DNA of 64,000 nucleotides, taken from contig NZ_PPQN01000001.1 in assembly GCF_002901995.1 (NCBI RefSeq), forward strand, positions 25,934-89,933. Direction: 5' to 3'. Under the pieces are notes generated by a model, which saw only the letters and a list, made by a program, of their open reading frames with translations, ran no database searches and was not told the origin of the DNA. The stretch is from Staphylococcus coagulans (GTDB taxonomy: Bacteria > Bacillota > Bacilli > Staphylococcales > Staphylococcaceae). Shown here piece by piece: positions 1 to 10,723 of this stretch (position 1 is the stretch's first letter; each line of letters opens with the position of its first letter). The position numbers and the translations under genes were made by a program.

Positions 1-2505
1 TATCATCAAGCGCTGCTCCCAGAGTTTCAAACTCCTGATGGTAGCTCTGCTGATTATTATTTATGGCGTGTATTGGAACAGTCATTACAAAATAAGGATT
101 TATCAAAACCGAATTATATGGAACGGTTAAAATATGAATATCAAGTTATCACTAAAATGGGTTATGCCGATTATTTTCTCATAGTGAGTGACTTAATCCG
201 CTATGCCAAATCAAATGGTGTCATGGTAGGGCCGGGTCGGGGTTCATCAGCAGGGTCTTTGGTCAGTTATTTGCTCAATATTACGACCATTGATCCCTTG
301 AAGTATGACTTGCTTTTTGAGCGCTTTCTTAACCCTGAGCGTGTCACAATGCCAGATATTGATATCGACTTTGAAGATACACAAAGAGAAAAAGTCATCC
401 AATATGTACAAAACAAATATGGTGATTATCGTGTGGCAGGTATTGTCACCTTCGGGCATTTGCTTGCCAAAGCAGTGGCAAGAGATGTGGGGCGAGTGAT
501 GGGATTTGATGAAGCAACACTGAGCGAAGCATCTAAGCTTATTCCCAGTAAATTAGGTGTGACCCTCGATGAAGCTTATGCACAAGAGAATTTTAAAGCA
601 TTTGTGCATCGAAATCATAGAAATGAACGTTGGTTCGAATTTTGTAAAAAACTTGAAGGTTTACCTCGAAACACATCTACGCATGCAGCGGGTGTTATTG
701 TCAATGATCAGCCATTATACGAATCCATTCCACTTACTGAAGGTGACACAGGGCTTTTAACCCAATGGACGATGACTGAGGCTGAAAGAATCGGTTTATT
801 AAAAATTGATTTCTTAGGATTACGTAATCTCACAATCATTCATCAAATCATCAAACAGATTAAACATGACATGAAAATTGACTTAAATATTGAAGAAATT
901 CCTTTTGATGACAAGGAAGTATTTCGTCTTCTCTCAAGAGGCGATACGACAGGTATTTTCCAATTAGAGTCAGACGGGGTCCGCCGTGTGTTGCAAAAAC
1001 TACAGCCAGAGCATTTTGAGGATATAGTAGCTGTGACCTCTTTATACCGACCTGGACCGATGGAAGAAATTCCAACATATATTCGGCGACGTCATGATCC
1101 TTCTCAAGTTCAATATTTACATCCAGATTTAGAGCCGATTCTAAAAAGGACTTACGGCGTGATTATATATCAAGAACAGATTATGCAAATTGCGAGTCAA
1201 TTTGCAGGTTTTTCATATGGTGAAGCTGATATTTTAAGGCGTGCAATGAGCAAAAAGAATAGAGAAGTATTAGAAAATGAACGCCAGCATTTTATGGATG
1301 GTGCGATGAAGAAAGGATATGTCAATGCGTTGAGCAGTCAAATTTTTGATTTAATATTGAAATTTGCTGATTACGGTTTTCCTAGAGCCCATGCCGTTAG
1401 CTATTCAAAAATCGCTTATATCATGACTTATTTGAAAGTACACTATCCAACTTATTTTTATGCCAACATATTGAGTAATGTCATTGGAAACGAAGCAAAG
1501 ACACAATTAATGATTCAAGAAGCTAAACAACAGCAGATTAAAATTCATGGTCCGCATATTAACTGGAGTCAATGGCGCTATGTAGCCACACAAAAAGGTG
1601 TCTATATCTCATTAGGTGCTATAAAAGGGATTGGATATCAAAGTGTACAAGCTATTGTTTCAGAGCGCATCGAGCATGGGCCTTTTAAAGACTTTTTTGA
1701 TTTTTGTGATCGCATTCCTAATCGGATACGTACGCGACGATTACTCGAAGCACTTATTTTAACTGGGGCTTTAGATTGTTTCGACAAGAATAGAGCGACA
1801 CTATTACAGTCAATAGATAAAGTGACCGATTCTAACAGTGATATTGATCAAAGTTTTGTAGATACGTTTGCGACTATCAAACGAGATTACCTAGAAACGG
1901 AAGAAATGTCAGAACAACAGTTAAGTGACTATGAAAAGCAATATCTTGGCTTTTACGTGTCGATGCATCCAGTGGAGAAACAATTTGTGAAAAAGCAATA
2001 TCTCGGAATTTACCAATTAAATAGCAAATTAATCAATCAACCTATTTTAGTAACAATGGATGCGATTCGTGTTATTCGAACAAAGAAAGGGCAACAAATG
2101 GCCTTTGTTGAGTTGAATGATGGTGAACACACCGTAGATGGTGTCATCTTTCCAAAAGTATTTCAAAGTTTCGCGCAACTTATACAAGAAAATGCTTATT
2201 ACATTGTTTGGGGTAAATTTGAAAAAAGAAATGAAAAGATGCAAATGGTAATTCAAAAGATAAGTCCGCTTGAAAAATATGTAGAGGAAAAGATGAAGGC
2301 AGTGAAGCGAATCGTGATTAGAGAAAAAGTACCGGAAGATATACAAAATCAACTGTTTTCAACACAATCGAAAGCTACAGTGCCCGTCTACTTTTACAAC
2401 GAATCATCGAATCAATTTCAACCTATAGGTCATATTGAAAAGAACTCTGAGCAACTGACCCAGTTATTAAAAGCGATTGAACCACAACATATTCGTTTGT
2501 TATAA
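1..2505 (+). CDS. dnaE: DNA polymerase III subunit alpha DnaE, 5'-truncated by window edge
   Basis: This is the C-terminal 834 residues of a bacterial replicative polymerase; the reading frame is open from base 1, so the start and most of the N-terminal PHP domain lie outside the window. Fingers/palm motifs are visible: GPGRGSSAGS at about 229-258, then the palm motif PDIDIDF with the catalytic aspartates around bases 361-369. The helix-hairpin-helix and OB-fold regions occupy the last third. In low-GC Gram-positives DnaE extends primers, while PolC does bulk synthesis. The length fits DnaE (about 1065 aa), not PolC, and there is no inserted exonuclease domain. It precedes malic enzyme as in other staphylococci. 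A 7-bp inverted repeat without a T-run (2527-2554) follows and would be a weak terminator at best. Confidence 0.96.
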   Translation, partial: YHQALLPEFQTPDGSSADYYLWRVLEQSLQNKDLSKPNYMERLKYEYQVITKMGYADYFLIVSDLIRYAKSNGVMVGPGRGSSAGSLVSYLLNITTIDPLKYDLLFERFLNPERVTMPDIDIDFEDTQREKVIQYVQNKYGDYRVAGIVTFGHLLAKAVARDVGRVMGFDEATLSEASKLIPSKLGVTLDEAYAQENFKAFVHRNHRNERWFEFCKKLEGLPRNTSTHAAGVIVNDQPLYESIPLTEGDTGLLTQWTMTEAERIGLLKIDFLGLRNLTIIHQIIKQIKHDMKIDLNIEEIPFDDKEVFRLLSRGDTTGIFQLESDGVRRVLQKLQPEHFEDIVAVTSLYRPGPMEEIPTYIRRRHDPSQVQYLHPDLEPILKRTYGVIIYQEQIMQIASQFAGFSYGEADILRRAMSKKNREVLENERQHFMDGAMKKGYVNALSSQIFDLILKFADYGFPRAHAVSYSKIAYIMTYLKVHYPTYFYANILSNVIGNEAKTQLMIQEAKQQQIKIHGPHINWSQWRYVATQKGVYISLGAIKGIGYQSVQAIVSERIEHGPFKDFFDFCDRIPNRIRTRRLLEALILTGALDCFDKNRATLLQSIDKVTDSNSDIDQSFVDTFATIKRDYLETEEMSEQQLSDYEKQYLGFYVSMHPVEKQFVKKQYLGIYQLNSKLINQPILVTMDAIRVIRTKKGQQMAFVELNDGEHTVDGVIFPKVFQSFAQLIQENAYYIVWGKFEKRNEKMQMVIQKISPLEKYVEEKMKAVKRIVIREKVPEDIQNQLFSTQSKATVPVYFYNESSNQFQPIGHIEKNSEQLTQLLKAIEPQHIRLL

Positions 2506-2558
2506 TGGTATATAATTTTGTAGGGTACCTTCTATGTACTCCGTGTCAGAAGGTCACT

Positions 2559-2588
2559 TTGACATGTTTTTAGAATGTGCTATATTAT
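2559..2588 (+). promoter_or_regulatory. Sigma-A promoter of malic enzyme-accDA
   Basis: A perfect TTGACA at 2559-2564 is followed 16 to 18 bases later by overlapping -10 candidates TATATT (2581) and TATTAT (2583). Transcription would begin near 2594, about 55 bases before the malic enzyme start, and could run through accD and accA to the terminator at 5827. Confidence 0.7.
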
Positions 2589-2650
2589 AATGGCGATAAA
2601 ATAAGGACTTATTCATAAGATAATGAATTTATAATTGGAGATGATGGTGA

Positions 2651-3889
2651 ATGTCTTTAAGAGACGATGCATTGCATATGCATAAAGAAAATCAAGGTAA
2701 ACTAGCTGTTTGTCCAAAGGTTAAAGTAACAAATAAAGAAGAACTTAGTTTGGCCTATTCACCTGGGGTAGCTGAACCCTGTAAAGATATTCATGAACGA
2801 CCAAGCCGTGTCTATGATTACACAATGAAAAGTAATACTGTAGCTGTCATTTCAGATGGGACAGCTGTTCTAGGATTAGGAAACATTGGCGCCGAAGCTA
2901 GTATCCCTGTTATGGAAGGTAAGGCTGTGTTATTTAAAAGTTTTGCTGGTGTTGATGCAATTCCGTTATCTCTATCAACGAATGATACAGAAGAAATTAT
3001 TCGTACCGTTAAACTTTTAGAACCTAATTTTGGTGGCGTCAATTTAGAAGACATTTCTGCACCGCGTTGTTTTGAAATCGAAGCACGTTTGAAAAAAGAA
3101 ACAAAAATCCCTGTTTTTCATGATGATCAACATGGAACTGCAATCGTAACTGTTGCTGGACTTATTAATGCGCTTAGAATTGTAAACAAAGACTTAGCTG
3201 ACATTAAAGTGATTTTAAATGGTGCAGGCGCAGCAGGTATTGCTATTGTTAAATTATTATATTCCTATGGTGTTCGAAATATGATTATGTGCGACTCAAA
3301 GGGTGCTATTTTCGAAGGTAGACCATATGGTATGAACCCTACTAAAGAAACTGTTGCGAAATGGACAAATAAAGACAAGCAAGAAGGTCAATTAGAAGAC
3401 GTCATTAAAGACTCAGATGTCTTCATTGGTGTATCAGTTGCAGATGCGCTTTCAGAAGACATGGTGAAATCAATGAATGAAGATGCTATTATTTTTGCGA
3501 TGGCTAATCCAAATCCAGAAATCACACCAGATAAAGCTAAAAATGCTGGGGCTAAAGTCATCGGTACAGGCCGTTCTGATTTTCCAAATCAAATCAATAA
3601 CGTACTCGCTTTTCCAGGGATATTCCGCGGTGCGTTAGATGTTCGTGCAACACATATCAATGAAGATATGAAACAAGCTGCTGTTGAAGCGATTGCAAAT
3701 TTAATAACAGATGAAGAAAGAAATGCAGATTATGTGATTCCAGGACCATTCGATTATCGTGTAGCACCTTCAGTTGCAAGAGAAGTTGCACGCGCTGCAA
3801 TGGAATCAGGTGTCGCTAGAATCGAAGTTGATCCAGAAGCGGTATACGAAAAAACGTTATCACTTACTGATTTAAAAAAGTCAAAATAA
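2651..3889 (+). CDS. ytsJ: NAD(P)-dependent malic enzyme
   Basis: Oxidatively decarboxylates malate to pyruvate in the cytoplasm. The 412-residue length is that of the short bacterial malic enzymes. Visible motifs are SDGTAVLGLGNIG (about residues 68-80), the region containing K91, metal-binding LED (132-134) and FHDDQHGT (157-163), and the dinucleotide-binding GAGAAG (191-196). The GGAG at 2637-2640 serves the ATG at 2651. It sits between dnaE and accD, the position of B. subtilis ytsJ, which prefers NADP. Pairing with acetyl-CoA carboxylase genes suggests it feeds pyruvate and NADPH to fatty acid synthesis; cofactor choice and this role are inferences. Confidence 0.93.
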   Translation: MSLRDDALHMHKENQGKLAVCPKVKVTNKEELSLAYSPGVAEPCKDIHERPSRVYDYTMKSNTVAVISDGTAVLGLGNIGAEASIPVMEGKAVLFKSFAGVDAIPLSLSTNDTEEIIRTVKLLEPNFGGVNLEDISAPRCFEIEARLKKETKIPVFHDDQHGTAIVTVAGLINALRIVNKDLADIKVILNGAGAAGIAIVKLLYSYGVRNMIMCDSKGAIFEGRPYGMNPTKETVAKWTNKDKQEGQLEDVIKDSDVFIGVSVADALSEDMVKSMNEDAIIFAMANPNPEITPDKAKNAGAKVIGTGRSDFPNQINNVLAFPGIFRGALDVRATHINEDMKQAAVEAIANLITDEERNADYVIPGPFDYRVAPSVAREVARAAMESGVARIEVDPEAVYEKTLSLTDLKKSK

Positions 3890-3927
3890 GCTGATTGATA
3901 GCCGATGGTTATGTGGAGGTAATAGAG

Positions 3928-4788
3928 ATGTTCAAAGATTTTTTTAATCGTAATTCTAAAAAGAAGAAATATGTTACGGTTCAAGATTCAAAACAGAATG
4001 AAGTTCCAGAAGGCATCATGACAAAATGTCCTAACTGCAAAAAGATTATGTATACAAAAGAGCTAACTGAAAACTTAAATGTTTGTTTTAATTGTGATCA
4101 TCATATACAACTTTCTGCATATGATCGAATCGACGCCATTGCGGATGAAGGGACTTTTGAAGAATTTGATAAGGGGATGACCTCTGCAAATCCATTAAAC
4201 TTTCCTGGCTATGAAGAAAAACTTGAAAAAGACCAAGAAAAAACAGGATTAAATGAAGCAATTGTAACAGGCACTGCTGAACTTAATGGGAATAAATTTG
4301 GAGTAGGTGTCATGGACCCAAGATTCAGAATGGGGAGTATGGGTTCAGTTGTCGGGGAAAAAATTTGTCGTATTGTTGACCATTGTACCGAAGAACGTTT
4401 GCCGTTTGTTTTATTCACGGCTTCAGGCGGTGCTCGCATGCAAGAAGGTATTATTTCTTTGATGCAAATGGCTAAAACGAGTGTATCTTTAGAAAAGCAC
4501 TCAAATGCTGGCTTATTATTTATTTCTTATATGACACATCCAACAACTGGTGGGGTTTCTGCAAGTTTCGCTTCTATTGGAGATATCAATCTTGCTGAGC
4601 CAAAAGCTCTGATTGGCTTTGCAGGTCGACGTGTGATTGAACAAACGATTAACGAAAAACTACCTGATGATTTTCAAACTGCTGAATTTTTATTGGAACA
4701 TGGCCAATTGGACAAGGTTGTACACCGTAGCGAAATGAAAAAAACACTTGCTACATTATTTGATATGCATCGTGAGGTGAAAAAGTAA
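3928..4788 (+). CDS. accD: Acetyl-CoA carboxylase carboxyltransferase subunit beta
   Basis: With AccA it transfers CO2 from carboxybiotin to acetyl-CoA to make malonyl-CoA for fatty acid synthesis. The N-terminus carries the C4 zinc finger (CPNCKK then CFNCDHH), followed by the crotonase-fold carboxyltransferase domain with SGGARMQEG and [11 protein letters not shown] start at ATG 3928 (286 aa) because GGAGG at 3915-3919 is 8 bases upstream and the MFKDFFNR N-terminus is typical of staphylococcal AccD; an in-frame start at 3895 would add 11 unrelated residues. The stop overlaps the accA start by one base (TAATG), implying translational coupling that keeps alpha and beta subunits equal. Confidence 0.97.
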   Translation: MFKDFFNRNSKKKKYVTVQDSKQNEVPEGIMTKCPNCKKIMYTKELTENLNVCFNCDHHIQLSAYDRIDAIADEGTFEEFDKGMTSANPLNFPGYEEKLEKDQEKTGLNEAIVTGTAELNGNKFGVGVMDPRFRMGSMGSVVGEKICRIVDHCTEERLPFVLFTASGGARMQEGIISLMQMAKTSVSLEKHSNAGLLFISYMTHPTTGGVSASFASIGDINLAEPKALIGFAGRRVIEQTINEKLPDDFQTAEFLLEHGQLDKVVHRSEMKKTLATLFDMHREVKK

Positions 4789-5732
4789 TGCTTGATTTTG
4801 AAAAACCAATTCAAGATATTATGAACAAAATTGAATCTTTACAGGAGACTCAGGCAAAAAATGATGTTGATTTGTCTGATGAAATTGAGATTCTTGAAGC
4901 AGCATTACAAACAGAAAAAGAAAAAATTTATACATCTTTGAAACCTTGGGATCGTGTACAAATAGCAAGATTACCTGAGAGACCCACTGTTTTGGACTAT
5001 ATTCCATTTATATTTGATGATTTCATTGAATTACACGGTGATCGAAATTTCAGAGATGATCCGGCGATTATCGGTGGATTAGCTTATTTAGATGGCCGTC
5101 CAGTAACAGTAATTGGACATCAACGTGGGAAAGATACGAAAGATAATATTTATCGTAACTTCGGTATGGCTCATCCAGAAGGCTATCGTAAGGCTTTAAG
5201 GTTGATGAAAGAAGCGGAAAAGTTCAACCGTCCGATTTTTACATTTATCGATACGAAAGGTGCTTATCCAGGTAAAGCTGCCGAAGAACGCGGTCAAAGT
5301 GAATCCATCGCACGTAATCTGGTCGATATGGCGGGCCTCACTGTTCCTGTGATTTCTATTGTTATAGGAGAAGGAGGAAGTGGTGGTGCCCTTGGTCTAG
5401 GTGTGAGTAACCGATTATTAATGTTAGAAAATAGTACATACTCTGTCATATCTCCTGAAGGTGCAGCTGGCATTTTATGGAAAGATAGTGCTTTAGCGAA
5501 AATTGCGGCGGAAACTATGAAAATTACGGCCTATGATTTATTAGAGCTTAATATAATTGATGAAGTGGTCAAAGAGCCTCTTGGTGGTGCGCATCATGAT
5601 GCGGAAGCTTTAGGTAAAAGCATTAAAGAAAAATTCACGCGCCATTTAAAGGCGTTTGAAAATATGACACCTGAAGCGATTAAAGAGGATCGTTTTGAGA
5701 AGTTCCGAAATATTGGTTCTTTTGTAGAATAA
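4788..5732 (+). CDS. accA: Acetyl-CoA carboxylase carboxyltransferase subunit alpha
   Basis: Partner of AccD in the (alpha-beta)2 carboxyltransferase. The 314-residue length matches the S. aureus protein. It has an N-terminal helical segment, then the crotonase-like fold with [11 protein letters not shown], the [10 protein letters not shown] motif and the oxyanion-hole stretch [16 protein letters not shown] 4788 overlaps the accD stop; the SD is GAGGTG at 4773-4778 inside accD. Biotin carboxylase and the biotin carrier (accBC) are not in the window, as usual for Firmicutes. A strong terminator follows at 5827. Confidence 0.97.
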   Translation: MLDFEKPIQDIMNKIESLQETQAKNDVDLSDEIEILEAALQTEKEKIYTSLKPWDRVQIARLPERPTVLDYIPFIFDDFIELHGDRNFRDDPAIIGGLAYLDGRPVTVIGHQRGKDTKDNIYRNFGMAHPEGYRKALRLMKEAEKFNRPIFTFIDTKGAYPGKAAEERGQSESIARNLVDMAGLTVPVISIVIGEGGSGGALGLGVSNRLLMLENSTYSVISPEGAAGILWKDSALAKIAAETMKITAYDLLELNIIDEVVKEPLGGAHHDAEALGKSIKEKFTRHLKAFENMTPEAIKEDRFEKFRNIGSFVE

Positions 5733-5826
5733 AATCTACCGTTCAAATTGAACTTCAAATATGCATATGACGTGAAATTTGTATAATGATAGTGTCATTG
5801 TAGAAATTTTGAATAAGATAAATCTG

Positions 5827-5877
5827 AGCTAAAACCCGAGATGATTGTTTTAAAAAATCTCGGGTTTTAGCTTTTTA
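5827..5877 (+). terminator. Intrinsic terminator of malic enzyme-accDA
   Basis: A perfect 16-bp inverted repeat (5827-5842 with 5857-5872, core AACCCGAG/CTCGGGTT) encloses a 14-base loop and ends in a T-run. It closes the accDA transcript. Confidence 0.92.
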
Positions 5878-6124
5878 AAGTAAATATTCCGCTCTACTTT
5901 TGATTTGGATTAATTATATTTATTATTTGAAGCGTTCATTTAAAATAGTTACACTATTGGACGGTACGGTTATTCATGCCAAAAGGAGATGTCATAGTGG
6001 CAAATGAGAAAATTTAAATTACTTTTTAAGAAATACTTATTTTCATCTTGATAAGCCTAGACAGTTCTCTAAAACATGCTTTTTATTTTAAAGTCAACAG
6101 TAATTGCATCAACTAAACGTTAAA
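5878..6124. other. Gene-free stretch between accA terminator and pfkA promoter
   Basis: Very A+T-rich, with no ORF of gene size on either strand. The only coding-like signal is AAGGAG (5983-5988) placed 8 bases before a GTG that opens a 6-codon frame (5997-6017); reading from ATG 5976 gives 13 codons in the same frame. This may be a decayed gene start or chance. Confidence 0.5.
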
Positions 6125-6154
6125 TTGACAATACCAAAAATTGAGTCATAATAT
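6125..6154 (+). promoter_or_regulatory. Sigma-A promoter of pfkA-pyk
   Basis: TTGACA at 6125-6130 and TAATAT at 6149-6154 with an 18-base spacer. The predicted start near 6161 leaves an untranslated leader of about 180 bases before pfkA, long enough to hold the folded elements at 6202-6295. Confidence 0.68.
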
Positions 6155-6201
6155 AAAATAAAATTGAATTATAACTTGGTTAATTTTTATATGAAAATGT
6201 T

Positions 6202-6295
6202 ATGAAAACGCCATTTGTGGCGGATTCATGAATTCATATTAAAAAACCGTTTTCATTTTTATTTGTACCTATTTTTGATGGAATGCATCATCAAA
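6202..6295 (+). promoter_or_regulatory. Structured pfkA 5' leader, possible attenuator with CcpA half-site
   Basis: The leader contains nested inverted repeats: ATGAAAACG (6202-6210) pairs with CGTTTTCAT (6248-6256), enclosing the hairpin CGCCATTTGTGGCG (6209-6222) and the palindrome ATTCATGAAT (6224-6233). A T-rich tail (6257-6263) follows the outer stem, giving a terminator-like outline. A second stem, TTTGATG/CATCAAA, lies at 6274-6295. The outer arms also resemble cre sites (the 6248 arm, read on the minus strand, has two mismatches to WTGAAARCGYTTWCWN). The function is inferred. Confidence 0.4.
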
Positions 6296-6315
6296 TTATG
6301 GTATTTTTAACTTAA

Positions 6316-7311
<996 letters not shown>

Positions 7312-7330
7312 TTTTAGGAGGCATTTCCAA

Positions 7331-9091
7331 ATGAAAAAAACTAAAATCGTTTGTACGATTGGACCAGCATCAGAATCAGAAGATATGTTAGAAAAGTTAA
7401 TGAAAGCCGGCATGAACGTGGCGCGTTTAAACTTTTCTCATGGCTCTCATGATGAGCATGCAGCACGTATCCGTTCAATTCGTAAAGTAGCGAAAAAGTT
7501 AGAAAAAAACATTGGTATTTTACTTGATACGAAAGGGCCTGAGATTCGTACGCACAATATGAAAAATGGTGTGATTACATTAGAAAAAGGGTCACATGTT
7601 ACAGTAAGTATGCATGAAGTAGAAGGTACACCGGAAAAGTTCTCTGTCACATATGAAGAATTAATTAATGATATTGAAATCGGTTCATTTATTTTATTAG
7701 ATGACGGATTAATTGAATTAGAAGTTGAATCAATTGATCACGCTGCGGGTGAAGTACACTGTAAAGTTCTTAACACTGGTGAGCTTAAAAATAAAAAAGG
7801 TGTGAACTTACCAGGCGTGAGTGTGAACTTGCCAGGTATTACTGAAAAAGATGAAGAGGACATTCGCTTTGGCATTGACCAAGATGTTGACTTTATTGCT
7901 GCAAGTTTCGTAAGACGTTCAAGTGACGTTTTAGAAATCCGTAGAATTTTAGAAGAAGTGAAAAACGATACAATCAGTATTATTCCTAAAATTGAAAACC
8001 AAGAAGGTATTGACAACATAGATGAAATTCTTGAAGTTTCTGATGGTTTAATGGTAGCCAGAGGTGACATGGGCGTTGAAATTCCACCAGAAACAGTACC
8101 AATTGTTCAAAAAGATTTAATTCGTAAATGTAATAAATTAGGTAAACCTGTTATCACTGCAACGCAAATGTTAGATTCAATGCAACGCAATCCACGTGCG
8201 ACAAGAGCTGAAGCTTCAGACGTTGCCAATGCTATTTACGATGGTACAGATGCGGTTATGTTATCTGGTGAAACAGCTGCAGGTGCTTATCCAGAAGAAG
8301 CAGTTAAAGCGATGAATAACATTGCATACGCTGCTGAGCAAGCACAAGATTATAAAAAGCTCTTATCAGATCGTACAAAACTTGTAGAAACTTCACTTGT
8401 AAATGCAATTGGTGTTTCTGCTGCACACACAGCGTTGAACCTAAAAGTAAACGCAATCGTTGCTGCTACTGAAAGTGGTACAACAGCACGTACTATTTCA
8501 AAATACAGACCAAAATCAGACATTATTGCAGTGACACCATTCGCAACAACAGCACGTCAATGTACGCTTGTATGGGGCGTTTATCCTGTTGTACGTGAAG
8601 GTAACTACACAACAGATGAGTTGTTAAATAATGCAGTTGCAACAGCAATTGAAACAGAACGTGTTGAAAAAGGTGATTTAATCATCATCACAGCAGGTGT
8701 ACCGACTGGTGAATCAGGAACTACAAACTTAATGAAATTACATCTCATCGGTGAAGATTTAGCAAACGGGCAAGGTATTGGACGTAACTCAGCTGTTGGA
8801 AGAACAGTAGTTGTGAATGATGCATCAGAATTAGAGGGACAAAATCTTGAGCAAGCTGTTATCGTAACACCTTCAGTTGATGAAAAAATGGTGCCTTATT
8901 TAGATCAAGCAGTCGCGCTCGTTACAGAAGAAGCAGGTTTAACATCTTCAAGTGCGATTTTAGGGTTAGAAAAAGGTATTCCAACTGTAGTAGGCGTTGA
9001 AGATGTAGCTAAAACGATCCCAAGTGGTATTTTAGTAACGGTAGATGCAGCGCAAGGTAAAGTTTATGAAGGTTATGCCAACGTACTTTAA
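7331..9091 (+). CDS. pyk: Pyruvate kinase with C-terminal PEP-utilizer-like domain
   Basis: Converts PEP and ADP to pyruvate and ATP. The catalytic barrel is recognised by [10 protein letters not shown] (29-38), [22 protein letters not shown] with the catalytic Lys, and [12 protein letters not shown]. At 586 residues it is about 110 longer than E. coli PykF because it carries the extra C-terminal domain found in Bacillus and Staphylococcus enzymes. In that domain the TSH motif of PEP-utilising enzymes reads TSS (Ser540 in place of the phosphorylatable His), so the domain is probably structural or regulatory. AGGAGG at 7316-7321 gives a strong ribosome site. Terminator at 9185. Confidence 0.98.
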   Translation: MKKTKIVCTIGPASESEDMLEKLMKAGMNVARLNFSHGSHDEHAARIRSIRKVAKKLEKNIGILLDTKGPEIRTHNMKNGVITLEKGSHVTVSMHEVEGTPEKFSVTYEELINDIEIGSFILLDDGLIELEVESIDHAAGEVHCKVLNTGELKNKKGVNLPGVSVNLPGITEKDEEDIRFGIDQDVDFIAASFVRRSSDVLEIRRILEEVKNDTISIIPKIENQEGIDNIDEILEVSDGLMVARGDMGVEIPPETVPIVQKDLIRKCNKLGKPVITATQMLDSMQRNPRATRAEASDVANAIYDGTDAVMLSGETAAGAYPEEAVKAMNNIAYAAEQAQDYKKLLSDRTKLVETSLVNAIGVSAAHTALNLKVNAIVAATESGTTARTISKYRPKSDIIAVTPFATTARQCTLVWGVYPVVREGNYTTDELLNNAVATAIETERVEKGDLIIITAGVPTGESGTTNLMKLHLIGEDLANGQGIGRNSAVGRTVVVNDASELEGQNLEQAVIVTPSVDEKMVPYLDQAVALVTEEAGLTSSSAILGLEKGIPTVVGVEDVAKTIPSGILVTVDAAQGKVYEGYANVL

Positions 9092-9184
9092 AATTAAATA
9101 GAATTCGCAATAAGTAAGAACGGAACACAGCGAGATGATTTTTTAAATCGTTAACCGATATTAATTATTTCGAGTGTTTGTGGG

Positions 9185-9244
9185 GGGCGAAACTAGGGTA
9201 TCTAAATATAAAATTTAGACCGTAGTTTCGTCCTTTTGTTTTTG
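9185..9244 (+). terminator. Intrinsic terminator of pfkA-pyk
   Basis: A long imperfect hairpin: GGGCGAAACTA (from 9185) pairs with TAGTTTCGTCC (ending 9233) and an inner TCTAAAT/ATTTAGA helix extends it. TTTTGTTTTTG follows. Confidence 0.88.
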
Positions 9245-9383
9245 TTTAAGAGTTACATAAAAAGTGATATTACACTTAAAGCGATAAATTTTAATAAATC
9301 CAAGTCATCAAATCTTTTTATTATGAATGATAAAGAATGCAAATAATCGTGCATTGATGTAATGATTACGGATGAAAAGACAA
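9245..9383. other. Gene-free A+T-rich stretch before citZ control region
   Basis: No ORF with a ribosome site on either strand. A small dyad AAGTG/CACTT lies near 9262-9276. I see no convincing promoter in it. Confidence 0.5.
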
Positions 9384-9399
9384 AAGAAAACGCTTTATA
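9384..9399 (+). promoter_or_regulatory. Candidate CcpA cre site upstream of citZ
   Basis: The 16 bases read AAGAAAACGCTTTATA and match 14 of 16 positions of the Bacillus cre consensus WTGAAARCGYTTWCWN, including the whole central AAARCGYTTW core. It lies about 80 bases upstream of the citZ -35. citZ orthologues are classical targets of catabolite repression; binding here is inferred. Confidence 0.6.
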
Positions 9400-9479
9400 T
9401 TAGGGTTTTCGAAAAATATGAAATATATATTTCTGAGTTTGAAATAAGATTATTTTTACATACGACTGTTCTTAAAATG

Positions 9480-9508
9480 TTCACAAATTGCTTCATATTG
9501 GCTATAAT
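9480..9508 (+). promoter_or_regulatory. Sigma-A promoter of citZ-icd
   Basis: TTCACA at 9480-9485 and a perfect TATAAT at 9503-9508 with a 17-base spacer. Start expected near 9515, about 45 bases before citZ. Confidence 0.75.
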
Positions 9509-9560
9509 AATATATGAAAGCCATTACAAAGAACGAATATAAAGTAAAGGGGAAATTCAT

Positions 9561-10679
9561 ATGGCAGAATTAATGAGAGGTCTTGAAGGGGTAATCGCTG
9601 CTGAAACTAAAATCAGCTCAATTATTGACAGTCAATTAACTTATGCAGGTTATGATATTGATGACCTGACAGAAAACGCACAATTCGAAGAGGTTGTTTT
9701 CTTATTGTGGAATTATCGATTACCTACAGAACAAGAATTATCTGAATTAAAAGAAAAGTTATTTAAGTATATGACTTTAAATCCAAGAATGTACAGTCAT
9801 TTTGAAGAATATACGACAGATGAGGTACATCCAATGACGGCGTTACGTACGTCAGTTTCTTATCTCGCTCATTTTGATGAAAATGCGGACGATAATGGGG
9901 AAGAAGCATTGCAAGAAAGAGCGATTCGAATTCAAGCAAAAATTGCGTCACTTGTTGCATCATTTGCTCGAGTAAGAGATGGGAAACAACCTGTAAAACC
10001 TGATGCATCATTAAGCTATGCAGCAAACTTTTTATATATGTTACGTGGTGAAAAACCGACAGATGTTGAAGTTGAAGGTTTCAATAAAGCTTTAATTTTA
10101 CATGCTGATCATGAATTAAATGCGTCTGCTTTCACAGCACGATGTGCCGTATCATCATTATCTGATATGTATTCAGGTATCACTGCAGCGGTAGGTTCAC
10201 TTAAAGGGCCTTTACATGGTGGAGCAAATGAACGTGTAATGAAGATGTTAACAGAAATCGGCTCTATTGATAATGTTGAACCTTATCTAGAAAAAGCATT
10301 TAAAAACAAAGATAAAATTATGGGATTTGGTCATCGTGTTTATAAAAATGGTGATCCACGTGCCAAATATTTAAAAGAAATGAGTCGTAAAATTACAGAT
10401 GAGACAGGCCAAAGTGATCTATACAAAATGTCAGTTAAAATTGCTGATATTATGAAAGAAGAAAAAGGCCTACTCCCTAATGTAGACTTCTATAGTGCGA
10501 CTGTTTATCATAGTATGGGGATAGAACATGATCTCTTTACACCTATCTTTGCAGTCAGTCGTACTTCAGGGTGGACTGCACATATTTTAGAACAACTTAG
10601 AGATAATAGAATTATGCGTCCACGTGCAACTTATGTGGGTGAAGTTGATCGTAAATATGTTCCAATTCAAGAACGCTAA
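9561..10679 (+). CDS. citZ: Citrate synthase
   Basis: Condenses acetyl-CoA and oxaloacetate to citrate, the first TCA-cycle step. The 372 residues fit the type II dimeric enzyme of Gram-positives. The catalytic triad is visible: His219 in GPLHGGANERV, His258 in MGFGHRVYKNGDPRA and Asp309 in NVDFYSATVYH. AAAGGGG is 7-8 bases before ATG. icd follows after 44 bases, forming the citZ-icd operon; no malate dehydrogenase gene follows, unlike B. subtilis. Upstream lie a cre-like site and a good sigma-A promoter, consistent with glucose repression. Confidence 0.98.
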   Translation: MAELMRGLEGVIAAETKISSIIDSQLTYAGYDIDDLTENAQFEEVVFLLWNYRLPTEQELSELKEKLFKYMTLNPRMYSHFEEYTTDEVHPMTALRTSVSYLAHFDENADDNGEEALQERAIRIQAKIASLVASFARVRDGKQPVKPDASLSYAANFLYMLRGEKPTDVEVEGFNKALILHADHELNASAFTARCAVSSLSDMYSGITAAVGSLKGPLHGGANERVMKMLTEIGSIDNVEPYLEKAFKNKDKIMGFGHRVYKNGDPRAKYLKEMSRKITDETGQSDLYKMSVKIADIMKEEKGLLPNVDFYSATVYHSMGIEHDLFTPIFAVSRTSGWTAHILEQLRDNRIMRPRATYVGEVDRKYVPIQER

Positions 10680-10723
10680 ACCTATTGCATTTAAGATGAT
10701 TTAAAATTCGGAGGTATATAACA

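Noticed and set aside
3895..3927. Upstream in-frame start for accD
   Set aside because: It adds 11 residues not expected in the family, while GGAGG at 3915-3919 clearly serves ATG 3928.
5748..5876. Possible short RNA from TATAAT at 5782 to the accA terminator
   Set aside because: No -35 box with acceptable spacing was found.
5926..5940. TTGAAGCGTTCA as a cre site
   Set aside because: The dyad is three bases shorter than a cre site, so the half-sites do not align with the consensus.
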